Assembly: GCA_030602845.1 (NCBI GenBank) | Contig: JAUVYZ010000017.1 | Location: forward strand, 1-13,639 | DNA length: 13,639 nt | Reading direction: 5' to 3' | Origin: Phycisphaerae bacterium | GTDB lineage: Bacteria; Planctomycetota; Phycisphaerae; Sedimentisphaerales; Anaerobacaceae | Shown here: positions 1 through 7,130 of the stretch, piece by piece | Layout of the letters: the number at the start of each line of letters is the position of its first letter | Numbering within the stretch: position 1 is the stretch's first letter | Program-made: the position numbers and the translations under genes | Notes under the pieces: generated by a model | What the model was told of the DNA's origin: nothing | What the model saw: only the letters and a program-made list of their open reading frames with translations | Databases searched by the model: none

Positions 1-628
1 CCTGTCTTCCCAGTGTGGCCCATTCCTTTGAGTCGGGTACTTGCCAGGCGCTTACCTCAGGTGATGGTCGGTGCATTACAAGCTGATAAATCATCTCTGC
101 TATGAGCCGGAGGTCGGCATCCCAGTGTACCTGGTCATCAATGTATTGGTCCGGCAAGGGGTCTGAGAGCACTATTTTGGAATCGGAAATGAGAACATTA
201 GTGGCTTTGAGGTTGCCATGCGGTCGGTCATACACTTGTTTTAACTCAATCAGGCCCTTAGCGACCGCCTCGATAATTGTATGAAGGTTGTTAGCGGCAA
301 GCTTGACACGACCGTTAATGAGTTGTTGAAGCGAACGGTCGTATTTATCCGTGGCGTAAAATGCGCCATCAGGGGTTGAGCCGCACTGGTAAATGGGTGC
401 CCAATGTTGAGCACCGCGGGCGGCAACTTTTTGCTGGGTGCGGGCGCTGTTGAGAAACAGTTGAGACTCAGTTTTTGTCTGCTCTCTTTCCAGGAGCAGA
501 GCGGATGGCTGAAGAACCTTAATGGCAAATTCTTCTGCAGTGCCGGCTGCCGTCCGCCCGCTATAGACTACAGTAAACCCACTCCGGTGAAGCTCACGAA
601 CACTCTGATAGCGGCCAAAACTTGCCAT
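1..628 (-). CDS. Kinase-like protein, N-terminal part (runs off the left edge)
   Basis: The frame is open from an ATG at 628 to the left edge, giving 209 residues (MASFGRYQSVRELH...). It reads as a Ser/Thr protein-kinase N-lobe and part of the C-lobe: a loose glycine-rich loop (about residues 13-24), an AIKVL strand with the ATP-anchoring Lys37, a catalytic-loop equivalent HGNLKATN (137-144), an SDP triplet with Asp156 where DFG is expected, and a subdomain-IX-like helix (about 170-188). Lys37, Asn144 and Asp156 are kept, but the HRD Asp is Asn139, so this is either a pseudokinase or a very weak kinase. The start is supported by a purine-rich AGGTAGGGG just upstream. It lies 38 bp after the lipoprotein gene. 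T6SS loci often carry a PpkA-type kinase that controls assembly post-translationally; a role here is inferred from position only. The C-terminus, including any membrane or sensor domain, is not visible. Confidence 0.8.
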   Translation of the reverse strand, partial: MASFGRYQSVRELHRSGFTVVYSGRTAAGTAEEFAIKVLQPSALLLEREQTKTESQLFLNSARTQQKVAARGAQHWAPIYQCGSTPDGAFYATDKYDRSLQQLINGRVKLAANNLHTIIEAVAKGLIELKQVYDRPHGNLKATNVLISDSKIVLSDPLPDQYIDDQVHWDADLRLIAEMIYQLVMHRPSPEVSAWQVPDSKEWATLGRQ

Positions 629-666
629 TCATCCCCTACCTTTCTAAATCGAAATGGGACCAAGCT

Positions 667-1179
667 CTAATCACATCTTGATTTTGGAATGGTTAAAGGA
701 ACGATGTTGCTGGCTTCGATGCTGATATTGATTTTGCTTTGACGCAATCCCCAACATTTTGAGTCCACAGCGGGCAGTCGCAGGCGCCTTGCATCGGCGT
801 TTCCAGGCATATCGTCAAATACGCCAGGCAGGTCCGCCAGAACAAACAAGTATTCGGCTTTTCTGCTTTTCCATTTATTCCGAATGGGATCTTTCTTGCC
901 AAGGGTTCTTTTACACGACGGCTCCTGTCCGAATCGGATCACATAGGTATACTCTTTAGCACTTCTTCGCAGTTGGTCTCCGGGTGTCCAGTAATCGGTC
1001 ATTTTCTTCTCATCCCACAGGTCTTTCTCAAACCTGTTAACTCCTACCAGATGGACCTCAACTGATTTTCTGCAAATGCCCTCAGTTGCTGTTACATTGA
1101 CAACCCGAGAGCATGCTCCTGCGAGCAAGCCAACCAGAAGCAATCCAAACACTTGACCTTTCGATAATGCAGCTTTCAT
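667..1179 (-). CDS. Outer-membrane lipoprotein, possibly TssJ-like
   Basis: A 170-aa protein with a lipoprotein signal: a short basic N-terminus, a hydrophobic core (about residues 10-20) and LLAGAC, with the modified Cys at 23 and Ser at +2, which suggests sorting to the outer membrane. The ATG at 1179 is chosen over one 24 bp upstream because AGGAG sits 6 nt before it. The mature part looks beta-rich with three further Cys and a VEVHLVGVN strand near residue 40. TssJ, the lipoprotein that ties the T6SS membrane complex to the outer membrane, has about this size and also a beta-sandwich fold. Being the only lipoprotein of that size here, between two kinase-like genes in a T6SS cluster, makes a divergent TssJ plausible. 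No diagnostic TssJ motif is recognised, so the role is inferred from context. It could instead be an accessory periplasmic protein. Confidence 0.85.
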   Translation of the reverse strand: MKAALSKGQVFGLLLVGLLAGACSRVVNVTATEGICRKSVEVHLVGVNRFEKDLWDEKKMTDYWTPGDQLRRSAKEYTYVIRFGQEPSCKRTLGKKDPIRNKWKSRKAEYLFVLADLPGVFDDMPGNADARRLRLPAVDSKCWGLRQSKINISIEASNIVPLTIPKSRCD

Positions 1180-1184
1180 TGTCA

Positions 1185-1190
1185 ACTCCT
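1185..1190 (-). promoter_or_regulatory. Shine-Dalgarno that sets the lipoprotein start
   Basis: The minus strand reads AGGAGT, placed 5-6 nt before the ATG at 1179. The alternative in-frame start 24 bp upstream has no comparable site, and starting there would put eight polar residues ahead of the signal peptide. Confidence 0.6.
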
Positions 1191-1276
1191 CATAACTTTT
1201 CAAATTATTTGTCCAACATTTCTTTTCTCTACAGGGCTACCATTTTACTTATACATTTCCGACTGTTGGCACTTAT

Positions 1277-3241
1277 CTATGTGAAGTACCTTTGGATGAC
1301 GGCGGAGATTTCCTGATTAGATTCCCAGTCTGCGACTATCAGGCTGCGGGTTCTTAATATCAGGTTGTCCAAATCAGCGATTATTCGTTCAAAAACTTTA
1401 TGAAGACCTCCTTGCTGGGCATCGCCATAATCTTTACACTCACTGTCAGGACCCAATCCAGGGAACATTCTCAAGATTATGGCCAGCATTGTCCACCAGA
1501 GTTCGGAGGGAATGAGACTAAAGGCCTCGGCAGATGTTATCTTATCAAAGGTCAAATGGTGTGGCCCTAATGATTCAAGCCATCGTTTATCCTTGTTGAA
1601 TATGTCCCTTATGCGCACATCCAAGCTGGTAGATGCATCGTAATCCACTTCAATTTGGCGTGGCAGACTTAATGTTTCATCAAGGACCACAGGCAAGCTG
1701 TTCGTATTATCGACAAGAAGAATCCTTATAGCTATAACCGCCAGTGAGTACAGGTCACAGGGACTACTCAAAAGTGGTATAATCTCAAACGGTATCTCAG
1801 GTATTGGTACTCCTTCGGCGGCGCGCAAATCCGAGACCTCAGTATCATTTATATTCTGAGGTACTGTTCGAAAGCGCCATTCGCCGGCCGCCATCGCTGA
1901 ATCTGCTTCGAGACGAGCATAAAGATTGATGTCCCCGCAAGCGAGATTAAGTCGAAACCAGACAAGGTCGTGTCTCGCTATGTCGATGCGTTCCTGGGTT
2001 GTGAACGTACCCTCGACGACTGTTGTATCGCTGGTGTCGGGCAAGACCCGGCGTATACGAACGGACGCTCGTCCTTTGGTTGGCAGAGAGGTAACCAGTG
2101 GACGATAGACCGACGTTCCGCCTGCAAGTGATGGCAGATAGTATTGTAGGTCGCTCCTTTCTATTGACAACGGAATCGCCTCACCTGGGTCGCTGAGCAC
2201 CGCCCTGGCCGTCCACAAAAAAGGCAGCCCTCGTCCCGGTTCACCAAGCTTAACCTGCCAGTTGTCTGGACTGATATTGAGTAGCGGCCGTTGAAGATGG
2301 TGGACCATAGAATGCACCGACGATACGATGTCGGCGAGTAATCGAAGCTTCAAGTGGAATGTTTCGACCAGTCGCCCGCATCGACCGCGGGTCCCCAGGA
2401 AAAGTCGACCATCAGCGGTCACAGCGGTCCCGTCTTTCCTTAATGCGTCGACCTGTTCACCGAGGTCAAGTACAGACCTTCCATGTTTTAACCCGTCCCA
2501 CGCGGCGCCACTCAGAATATCGATGAAGGTTTCCAGCCCAATTGGGAAATGCTTTTTTACCAGCATAAACCCGGCCCCCGGATTCAATGGGATGATATGA
2601 CCGGGGTCGCCGCAAATTTCGGACAGCGGTTTTGTGGAAGCGTTCGTTGGTGCCCCTGGCGTAACGGGTACGAACGGCGACTCAGCACCTGATGCCGGCA
2701 CATATAAATACCGATGCAACGAGCTGCTATAGCCTGGCAAACCCTTTTTCTGGAGCAGGCCTTCATCAACACACAGCTTCCAGAATGCTGCGGAGTTGGT
2801 GTCCATCGGATGGATCGGCAGACGTGCAGAAAGGTCCAGGAATGTCGGCGGTGGATGGGCAGACTCCCACCCGGTTTTCAGTATCGCCGCCTCGTCGAGT
2901 CCTGCAAAGGCCTGACATTGCCGCCGCCAGCGGTCATCCAGCATCGCGTTTGAAAGCGATTGGCGAGATGCCGAGGCGGTGTTGATTAGAGTTTCAGTGG
3001 TCTGAATCCACAGTTCGAGCCACTCGTGCACCTGGCCGGACGTGTCAACAATGCATCCCAGGAACACTTTAGCGTCAATCGTATCGCGAAGCACAACAAG
3101 GTGGCCACCTACAGGGTCCGGCTTAGGCCTTACCAAAACGCAAATCTTTAGTACAGCGGCCTTCTGGTCCTCGGCAATGGGTATAGCAACATAGCCCTTG
3201 GGTAACGTTGCAAGGCCGCTCTTTGTGTTGGAAAATGACAC
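1277..3241 (-). CDS. Large kinase-related protein of the T6SS cluster (degenerate kinase fold)
   Basis: A 654-aa soluble protein without a signal peptide or clear membrane helix. The first 215 residues are not recognised. From about 220 to 515 the order of elements resembles a protein kinase: a strand with FMLVKKHF (225-232), a helix followed by RPLLNISPDNWQV (318-330) where the HRDxKxxN loop would fall, and SPCDLYSLAVIAIRILL (493-509), like the conserved subdomain IX DIYSLG helix. The loop keeps an Asn (327) but lacks the HRD Asp and Lys, and no DFG is seen, so catalysis is unlikely. About 110 residues of predicted beta-rich sequence (about 380-470) sit between loop and helix IX, perhaps an inserted domain. 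The C-terminal 150 residues look helical. The start has only a weak, distant AAGGCGAG. It sits among T6SS genes and near a second kinase-like gene. A scaffold or signalling role is inference. Confidence 0.8.
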   Translation of the reverse strand: MSFSNTKSGLATLPKGYVAIPIAEDQKAAVLKICVLVRPKPDPVGGHLVVLRDTIDAKVFLGCIVDTSGQVHEWLELWIQTTETLINTASASRQSLSNAMLDDRWRRQCQAFAGLDEAAILKTGWESAHPPPTFLDLSARLPIHPMDTNSAAFWKLCVDEGLLQKKGLPGYSSSLHRYLYVPASGAESPFVPVTPGAPTNASTKPLSEICGDPGHIIPLNPGAGFMLVKKHFPIGLETFIDILSGAAWDGLKHGRSVLDLGEQVDALRKDGTAVTADGRLFLGTRGRCGRLVETFHLKLRLLADIVSSVHSMVHHLQRPLLNISPDNWQVKLGEPGRGLPFLWTARAVLSDPGEAIPLSIERSDLQYYLPSLAGGTSVYRPLVTSLPTKGRASVRIRRVLPDTSDTTVVEGTFTTQERIDIARHDLVWFRLNLACGDINLYARLEADSAMAAGEWRFRTVPQNINDTEVSDLRAAEGVPIPEIPFEIIPLLSSPCDLYSLAVIAIRILLVDNTNSLPVVLDETLSLPRQIEVDYDASTSLDVRIRDIFNKDKRWLESLGPHHLTFDKITSAEAFSLIPSELWWTMLAIILRMFPGLGPDSECKDYGDAQQGGLHKVFERIIADLDNLILRTRSLIVADWESNQEISAVIQRYFT

Positions 3242-3320
3242 AGGGAACTCGCCTTAATAACAATCAATTCTACATTTTCTTACATAGTAACCCGTGCACC
3301 CGCCTGGCTGCAAGTGCCAT

Positions 3321-3497
3321 TTAAGGGTATTTAAGGGCAATTCTATTGATTAACGGTCTGCTGTCAAGCGGAATATATTGATATTGCAAAAGTGGTTTTT
3401 TGGGACCTGACATTTGTGGTGCAAGAAGCCGAAAACAATCCTCTCCCCAGGAATCCTCCTCAGCGGCTGCACAGCCCATCGCCTCAACCGGCATCAT
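3321..3497 (-). CDS. Possible small protein coupled to PAAR (58 aa)
   Basis: The frame starts at an ATG that overlaps the PAAR stop codon in an ATGA arrangement, directly preceded by GGAGG on the minus strand, and runs 58 codons to TAA. The product starts MMPVEAMGC, has an acidic stretch EEDSWGED (13-20) and ends in a Pro/Leu/Arg-rich tail. It matches no family I recognise. It fills most of the 252 bp otherwise left empty between the PAAR gene and the next gene, and the same ATGA coupling occurs at two other junctions in this cluster, which supports it. The frame stays open upstream inside the PAAR gene, but that part is a shadow with Arg-rich translation and is not included. No codon statistics could be run, so it may be untranslated. 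Confidence 0.4.
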   Translation of the reverse strand: MMPVEAMGCAAAEEDSWGEDCFRLLAPQMSGPKKPLLQYQYIPLDSRPLINRIALKYP

Positions 3498-3793
3498 CCT
3501 CCGATCATGACGGTTGGACAGCCGACGACGATGACGCCGCCGTGAGCGGTGTTGTCGCCTATACGTGCGGCAGGCATACCGCCTATCATAACGGTGGCTG
3601 AACCTTTTACGATACTGTCCGGTGGGCCGACACAGGTGGCCATATCGCCCACCCGTGCCGCGGGCATTCCGCCGATCAACACGGTTGGGCAGCCGGGCGG
3701 CATAATCGGCCCGCCCACGTGCGGCACGGGCGGCGTGCCCGGCGTCTGCATCGGACACGTGTGCATATCACCAATTCTCGCTGCCGGCGGCAT
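3494..3793 (-). CDS. PAAR-domain spike-tip protein
   Basis: A 99-aa protein that is almost entirely a PAAR domain. The motif PAAR appears literally three times, at residues 3-6, 44-47 and 74-77, each followed by (I/V)GD, with Gly-rich hairpins (VMIGG, VLIGG) between them, as expected of the pyramid fold built of beta-hairpins. Candidate zinc ligands are H11, H25, H84 and C92. PAAR proteins cap the VgrG trimer, sharpen the spike and often carry or recruit effectors. This one has no N- or C-terminal toxin extension, so it would act as a plain tip for cargo encoded nearby. The ATG has AAGGA 3 nt upstream and GAGGAG further up. It lies 86 bp after the HEAT-repeat gene and overlaps a possible 58-aa frame at its stop. 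Confidence 0.95.
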   Translation of the reverse strand: MPPAARIGDMHTCPMQTPGTPPVPHVGGPIMPPGCPTVLIGGMPAARVGDMATCVGPPDSIVKGSATVMIGGMPAARIGDNTAHGGVIVVGCPTVMIGG

Positions 3794-3879
3794 AATTCCT
3801 TTCTCCTCTTGTTCAAAGCACGATTCTATTGTAGCAGAAACACATTCTTAAATCGACATATGATATATGGACACCCTTG

Positions 3880-4767
3880 TTACTGTGCAAGCTTACCTAT
3901 TTCTGTCAATTCGCCGTGCGAATAAATCTTCCCAGCGCCCGTTTCAAACGAAGGTTTCAGTTTCAATAAGTATACTAACGTATCCACTGCTTGGTCACAA
4001 ACGCGACGATAGCGCCGGCGACGCTCGTGACCAACAACCAGTGCATTGGCTTGATCCGCAAGTAGAAGTTTGGCGCGTGGTACTAAACCAGCATCGTTTA
4101 AATACTCTAAATCCTGCAGGCCTTCGTATCTCACAAGTGGCTCGGATGCGGAAAGCCTGTTCATCACCCATTCCCTGGCCCCGGGATCGCCAAGCTTGGC
4201 CAGTGCCATCCTCGCATGTTCGGCGAGGGAATCATTTCCCTCGGCCAATGGCCGAAGTACTTGCATGGTGCGCTCACCATGGAGATGCCCAGCGGCCAAG
4301 GCCAGTAATTCGCGTATATCCTCCTCAGTTGTATCCGACGAGAGCTTCGAAAGTATGGCCTCTCTGGCCGAATCAGGTGGATTCACAGACAATTGACCAG
4401 CTGCCGCCAAACGGACGTTTATAACTCTATCTGAAAGTCCCGCGACCAGAACAGGTCCGGCCTGATCACCTCCAACGTTCCCTGCGCAAATCATGGCAAT
4501 CTGTCGAGAGAGATAATTTGGCATTTCTGAAGCTCGGTGGATGACAGGCCATGCTGCATGACCCAATTCTTTAGCTAGGTCAACAGCACTCCAGTTGCCG
4601 TTGGCAAGCATTTTTTCTAATTCAATTATTGAGCTCATTTTTACTTCCTCACTTTCGACTCTGTTTTGTTGCTGGGCCATGTGACCCGCACCGAGGCAAC
4701 CATATATGGCCAACATTATGACTATCCCGGGAATAACATGTCGCATTGTTTTCAATAGGCATCTCAT
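3880..4767 (-). CDS. HEAT-repeat (putative) lipoprotein, candidate immunity partner of the adjacent protease
   Basis: 295 aa from an ATG that overlaps the protease stop by 4 bp (ATGA), so translation is probably coupled. Residues 10-23 are hydrophobic and end in AIYGC, a lipobox-like site with Cys24 (Tyr at -2 is unusual). From about 55 to 245 the protein consists of Ala/Leu-rich helix pairs in HEAT or PBS-lyase-like style, for example DRVINVRLAAAGQL (113-126) and HARMALAKLGDPGAREWV (184-201). A basic patch HERRRRYRR follows at 247-255. HEAT repeats bind partner proteins. Adjacency to and overlap with a signal-less protease gene suggests an immunity or chaperone-like role, by analogy with T6SS effector-immunity pairs. 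A second ATG at 4638 (Met44) has a strong GAGGAAG 5 nt upstream, which would give a cytoplasmic form. Function is inferred, not seen. Confidence 0.85.
   Translation of the reverse strand: MRCLLKTMRHVIPGIVIMLAIYGCLGAGHMAQQQNRVESEEVKMSSIIELEKMLANGNWSAVDLAKELGHAAWPVIHRASEMPNYLSRQIAMICAGNVGGDQAGPVLVAGLSDRVINVRLAAAGQLSVNPPDSAREAILSKLSSDTTEEDIRELLALAAGHLHGERTMQVLRPLAEGNDSLAEHARMALAKLGDPGAREWVMNRLSASEPLVRYEGLQDLEYLNDAGLVPRAKLLLADQANALVVGHERRRRYRRVCDQAVDTLVYLLKLKPSFETGAGKIYSHGELTEIGKLAQ
4644..4650 (-). promoter_or_regulatory. Strong internal Shine-Dalgarno before Met44 of the HEAT-repeat gene
   Basis: The minus strand reads GAGGAAG followed by TAAAA and ATG (4638). The annotated start at 4767 has no visible Shine-Dalgarno and would depend on coupling to the protease stop. 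Both starts may be used, giving a lipid-anchored and a cytoplasmic product, or the sequence may be a chance result of Glu-Glu-Val codons. Confidence 0.4.
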
Positions 4768-5990
4768 GGTCTATTAAGAAGCCAGCGTGCGCTGCTTTGC
4801 ACTTCCTGCATTTCTAGATCGGTTCTGTCGTTTTTAAATTGCTTTATCGTCAACATCGACCCTGGCTGGTTGGCTCCGTACCCAACATTGCTGCGGTAGG
4901 GCATATTGGGATCGGCAAGTAAGTTGGTATAGGCCCACATGAGCCTCCGCCGAGAAATGATGTCGTTGCGAACATCGCGACCGGTGCCTGGGCTGGCTGG
5001 GTCTTCGCGCGTGTTGACGTGTACAAATTTAGGGCTTGGTTTTGGATCACACACCAAATTCAACACATGACCTAATTCATGCGCTGTGGTCTGACCGCCT
5101 GCTGCCCAATCAGCCAGAAGAACTCCAAAATCGTTCCGGTTGTTCCGAGCGCTCATAGCTACGCCACCAACCGCATTCGGACCACACCATATATCCCCAT
5201 CCGGAGTCGTATCTATAATTTGTGAGACAAAATATATGTTAATGATCCCGTGTTCCACGCGATTGTGGCGGACAGTAGTATCGAACTCATCCGTACCTGC
5301 AGGAGGAATGTACAGATCGACTGCTCCCCGCGCGGATAGATTCAATTGAGAAGTATCAACAACAGGATCCACATCAAACTGAATTCCATATGGAAAACAA
5401 ATCGCATCAGCCGCAGAAAGCACCGCCCGAACCGCGCCTACAGTATTGTTGCTGGATTGTGCCGGTACGGCAAACGGAATGGGATTACCATCCTTATCAT
5501 TAATAGTCGTGGCACCGGTTATTCTGGGAGCGTGTGCCTTAACCTGTAATCTGCGGATAGCGTTTACGACTATCTGGAGCCGATGTACGATCGGCCCGTT
5601 TGCCGCCCCGAACCGGACCTCGAGGAAACATTTGCCTGCGGTTTTCACCTTAAATTTGATCATCATTTTTTCCTGACTGGGCAAGGCAGCCCCAGCGGCT
5701 GGCATGGTAACCTCAAGCCGCGCAGCATCGCTACTTGTAATGAAAAGTTGACCACCGTTTTCCATGTCCACGCGGACCAAGCGAACTCTGGTTTCTGGAA
5801 TAGCTGCTTCTGCAAGAGATTCATCTAATCCAACTGGCAGAACCGCGCATTCATGCCGAGTTTTTATGCAATGGGTAAAACCGCGGTCGTCCGGATCAGG
5901 TGCGTTGGCTTGTGGCGCGCCGTTAATCGCGCGGGCAAACCGAACTGGGACAACAGCCGTCCATTTGTATATTGCTTTTGGAATCGACAT
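4764..5990 (-). CDS. Metzincin-like zinc metalloprotease, candidate T6SS effector
   Basis: 408 aa with no signal peptide or membrane helix. The C-terminal half holds TTAHELGHVLNLVCD (301-315): His304, Glu305 and His308 form an HExxH zinc site, and the spacing fits the metzincin pattern HExxHxxGxxH/D with Asn311 for Gly and Asp315 as possible third ligand; His324 is another candidate. RRRLMWAY (347-354) could hold the Met-turn (Met351). The N-terminal 150 residues look like beta-sandwich modules (about 60-145), perhaps for loading onto the spike. Metzincins hydrolyse peptide bonds. The position behind VgrG and the LysM genes, the lack of a Sec signal and the overlapping HEAT-repeat gene suggest a protease fired by the T6SS. 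The start is 2 bp after the preceding stop and has no clear Shine-Dalgarno, so coupling is likely. Protein substrate and target compartment are unknown. Confidence 0.9.
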   Translation of the reverse strand: MSIPKAIYKWTAVVPVRFARAINGAPQANAPDPDDRGFTHCIKTRHECAVLPVGLDESLAEAAIPETRVRLVRVDMENGGQLFITSSDAARLEVTMPAAGAALPSQEKMMIKFKVKTAGKCFLEVRFGAANGPIVHRLQIVVNAIRRLQVKAHAPRITGATTINDKDGNPIPFAVPAQSSNNTVGAVRAVLSAADAICFPYGIQFDVDPVVDTSQLNLSARGAVDLYIPPAGTDEFDTTVRHNRVEHGIINIYFVSQIIDTTPDGDIWCGPNAVGGVAMSARNNRNDFGVLLADWAAGGQTTAHELGHVLNLVCDPKPSPKFVHVNTREDPASPGTGRDVRNDIISRRRLMWAYTNLLADPNMPYRSNVGYGANQPGSMLTIKQFKNDRTDLEMQEVQSSARWLLNRP

Positions 5991-5992
5991 AA

Positions 5993-6508
5993 TTATTCTG
6001 CTTTACTGTTTTTCATAACCTTTTTAAGAGCCTTCTCAGACTTTGGTCCGAACATTGCATCAGGGAAAAGGTCGTTATCAGCCTGAAAGTTCAATATTGC
6101 TCTCTCGGCATCTTCGTTAGGATTGTTGTATGTATTCGCTCGCCGGTTGTCGCCATGCAAAAGACCGATTTTATAGCCCAGAATCGCTTGACGTTGCTGT
6201 ACTCCACGCATCTGCTCAATCGGGCGAAAGCCACCTATCAAGCTCACTTCATATTCAGAGCCAAGGATTTTCAGGATTGTTCTGACGCCCGGGGCAACCC
6301 GTACCTTGGCCATTCCATTCTTGTCGGTTTTATCTCCTTGAATTGGTATACCTTCACACATTACTTGATAGTCGAGTCCCTCTATCCCACGCTTATCCTT
6401 ACCGGGGACACCTGGCGAAGTCTGGAAGTAAATCTTCACAGTTTTAACGTTTATCGAGTTGTGAGCCTTGGCCACGCGAAGCAGCCTCGCTATGACTGGT
6501 CCGATCAT
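5993..6508 (-). CDS. Beta-module plus peptidoglycan-binding-like protein (171 aa)
   Basis: The N-terminal 90 residues form a predicted beta-sandwich with a core DYQVMCEGIPIQGDKTDKNG (46-65), the same pattern found in the two preceding genes. The C-terminal part (about 98-166) resembles a PG_binding_1 domain: a helix with AILNFQADNDL (137-147), then PDAMFGPKSEKALKKV, matching the family's FQ...GL..DG..G..T...L pattern. No signal peptide is present, so export by Sec is not expected. The ATG overlaps the previous stop by 4 bp and has AAAGGAG upstream inside that gene. The next gene, the candidate protease, follows after 2 bp. It may be an adaptor or cargo delivered with the spike, or bind peptidoglycan in a target periplasm; neither can be decided from sequence. 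Confidence 0.85.
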   Translation of the reverse strand: MIGPVIARLLRVAKAHNSINVKTVKIYFQTSPGVPGKDKRGIEGLDYQVMCEGIPIQGDKTDKNGMAKVRVAPGVRTILKILGSEYEVSLIGGFRPIEQMRGVQQRQAILGYKIGLLHGDNRRANTYNNPNEDAERAILNFQADNDLFPDAMFGPKSEKALKKVMKNSKAE

Positions 6509-7119
6509 TGTCCGAATCTCTCCTTTAGCTTTGATCTCGTTGCGTCGTCAACCTTGCCGGTAACTTCCAATCCTTCCTTCTTCTGGAAAGCACGAATCCC
6601 TTCGCTGAGATCCTTATCGACGGGATAACCCAAATTCCTCAGCCGACCCCTGACGCCCTCTTCCGTGTCCAGGGGTTCGACAGTACCGAAACTAATTTGG
6701 TATCTATCCTGCTTGCCGTTCTTTCCTACGATCAGTTCACCCTCCCGGGCGTTGGGTGGGATTGGCTCTTTGACGAATCCGTTGCCGTCGGTGGTACCTT
6801 CCTTCCAGAATACCCCATCAATAATCAATTGATATGGCTCGTTAGCCTGTGGTTCGTCGTCGACCAATAGGCGCACTTTCATCTTGGCGGGCACGCCCTT
6901 TTTCCGGAAACGGTGTTTCTGCTCTGTGGCGCAACTTTCTGTCTTTTCCTGCTTATCTGGAATGAACACCTCGTCACCCGCAAGTAGAACGTTGGGATCC
7001 TTACGTTTCTGCTTGAGTTGTGTATTTTCCGCGTGATTCCAAAGAGTATCCGGGAAAAAACCGTACTTATCACCAATACTCGAAATGCAATCGCCTTGTC
7101 TGACTGTGTGCTTGGCCAT
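6505..7119 (-). CDS. LysM and peptidoglycan-binding domain protein (204 aa)
   Basis: Three parts are visible. Residues 3-55 are a LysM domain (HTVRQGDCISSIGDKYG, then a helix and LLAGDEVFIPD). Residues 78-145 form a beta-sandwich with EPYQLIIDGVFWKEGTTDGN (94-113) as its core. Residues 152-203 are a PG_binding_1-like domain (GVRGRLRNLGYPVD, GIRAFQKKEGLEVTGKVDD). LysM domains bind GlcNAc-containing glycans. In phage tails and related contractile injection systems, LysM proteins also act inside the particle as hub or baseplate parts, which fits a LysM protein lacking a signal peptide next to vgrG. It could therefore be a structural accessory of the spike or cargo acting on peptidoglycan. It starts 11 bp after the previous stop and overlaps the next gene by 4 bp. 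Confidence 0.9.
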   Translation of the reverse strand: MAKHTVRQGDCISSIGDKYGFFPDTLWNHAENTQLKQKRKDPNVLLAGDEVFIPDKQEKTESCATEQKHRFRKKGVPAKMKVRLLVDDEPQANEPYQLIIDGVFWKEGTTDGNGFVKEPIPPNAREGELIVGKNGKQDRYQISFGTVEPLDTEEGVRGRLRNLGYPVDKDLSEGIRAFQKKEGLEVTGKVDDATRSKLKERFGQ

Positions 7120-7130
7120 AGTTTTTGTTC

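Noticed and set aside
3498..3758. Upstream extension of the 58-aa frame inside the PAAR gene (total 145 codons)
   Set aside because: The extension translates to Arg-rich low-complexity sequence that mirrors the repeats of the PAAR gene in another frame. Only the part after the PAAR stop is kept as possible.
3867..4424. 185-codon plus-strand frame opposite the HEAT-repeat gene
   Set aside because: The opposite strand carries a well-supported HEAT-repeat protein coupled to its neighbour; the plus frame has no recognisable domain or ribosome site.
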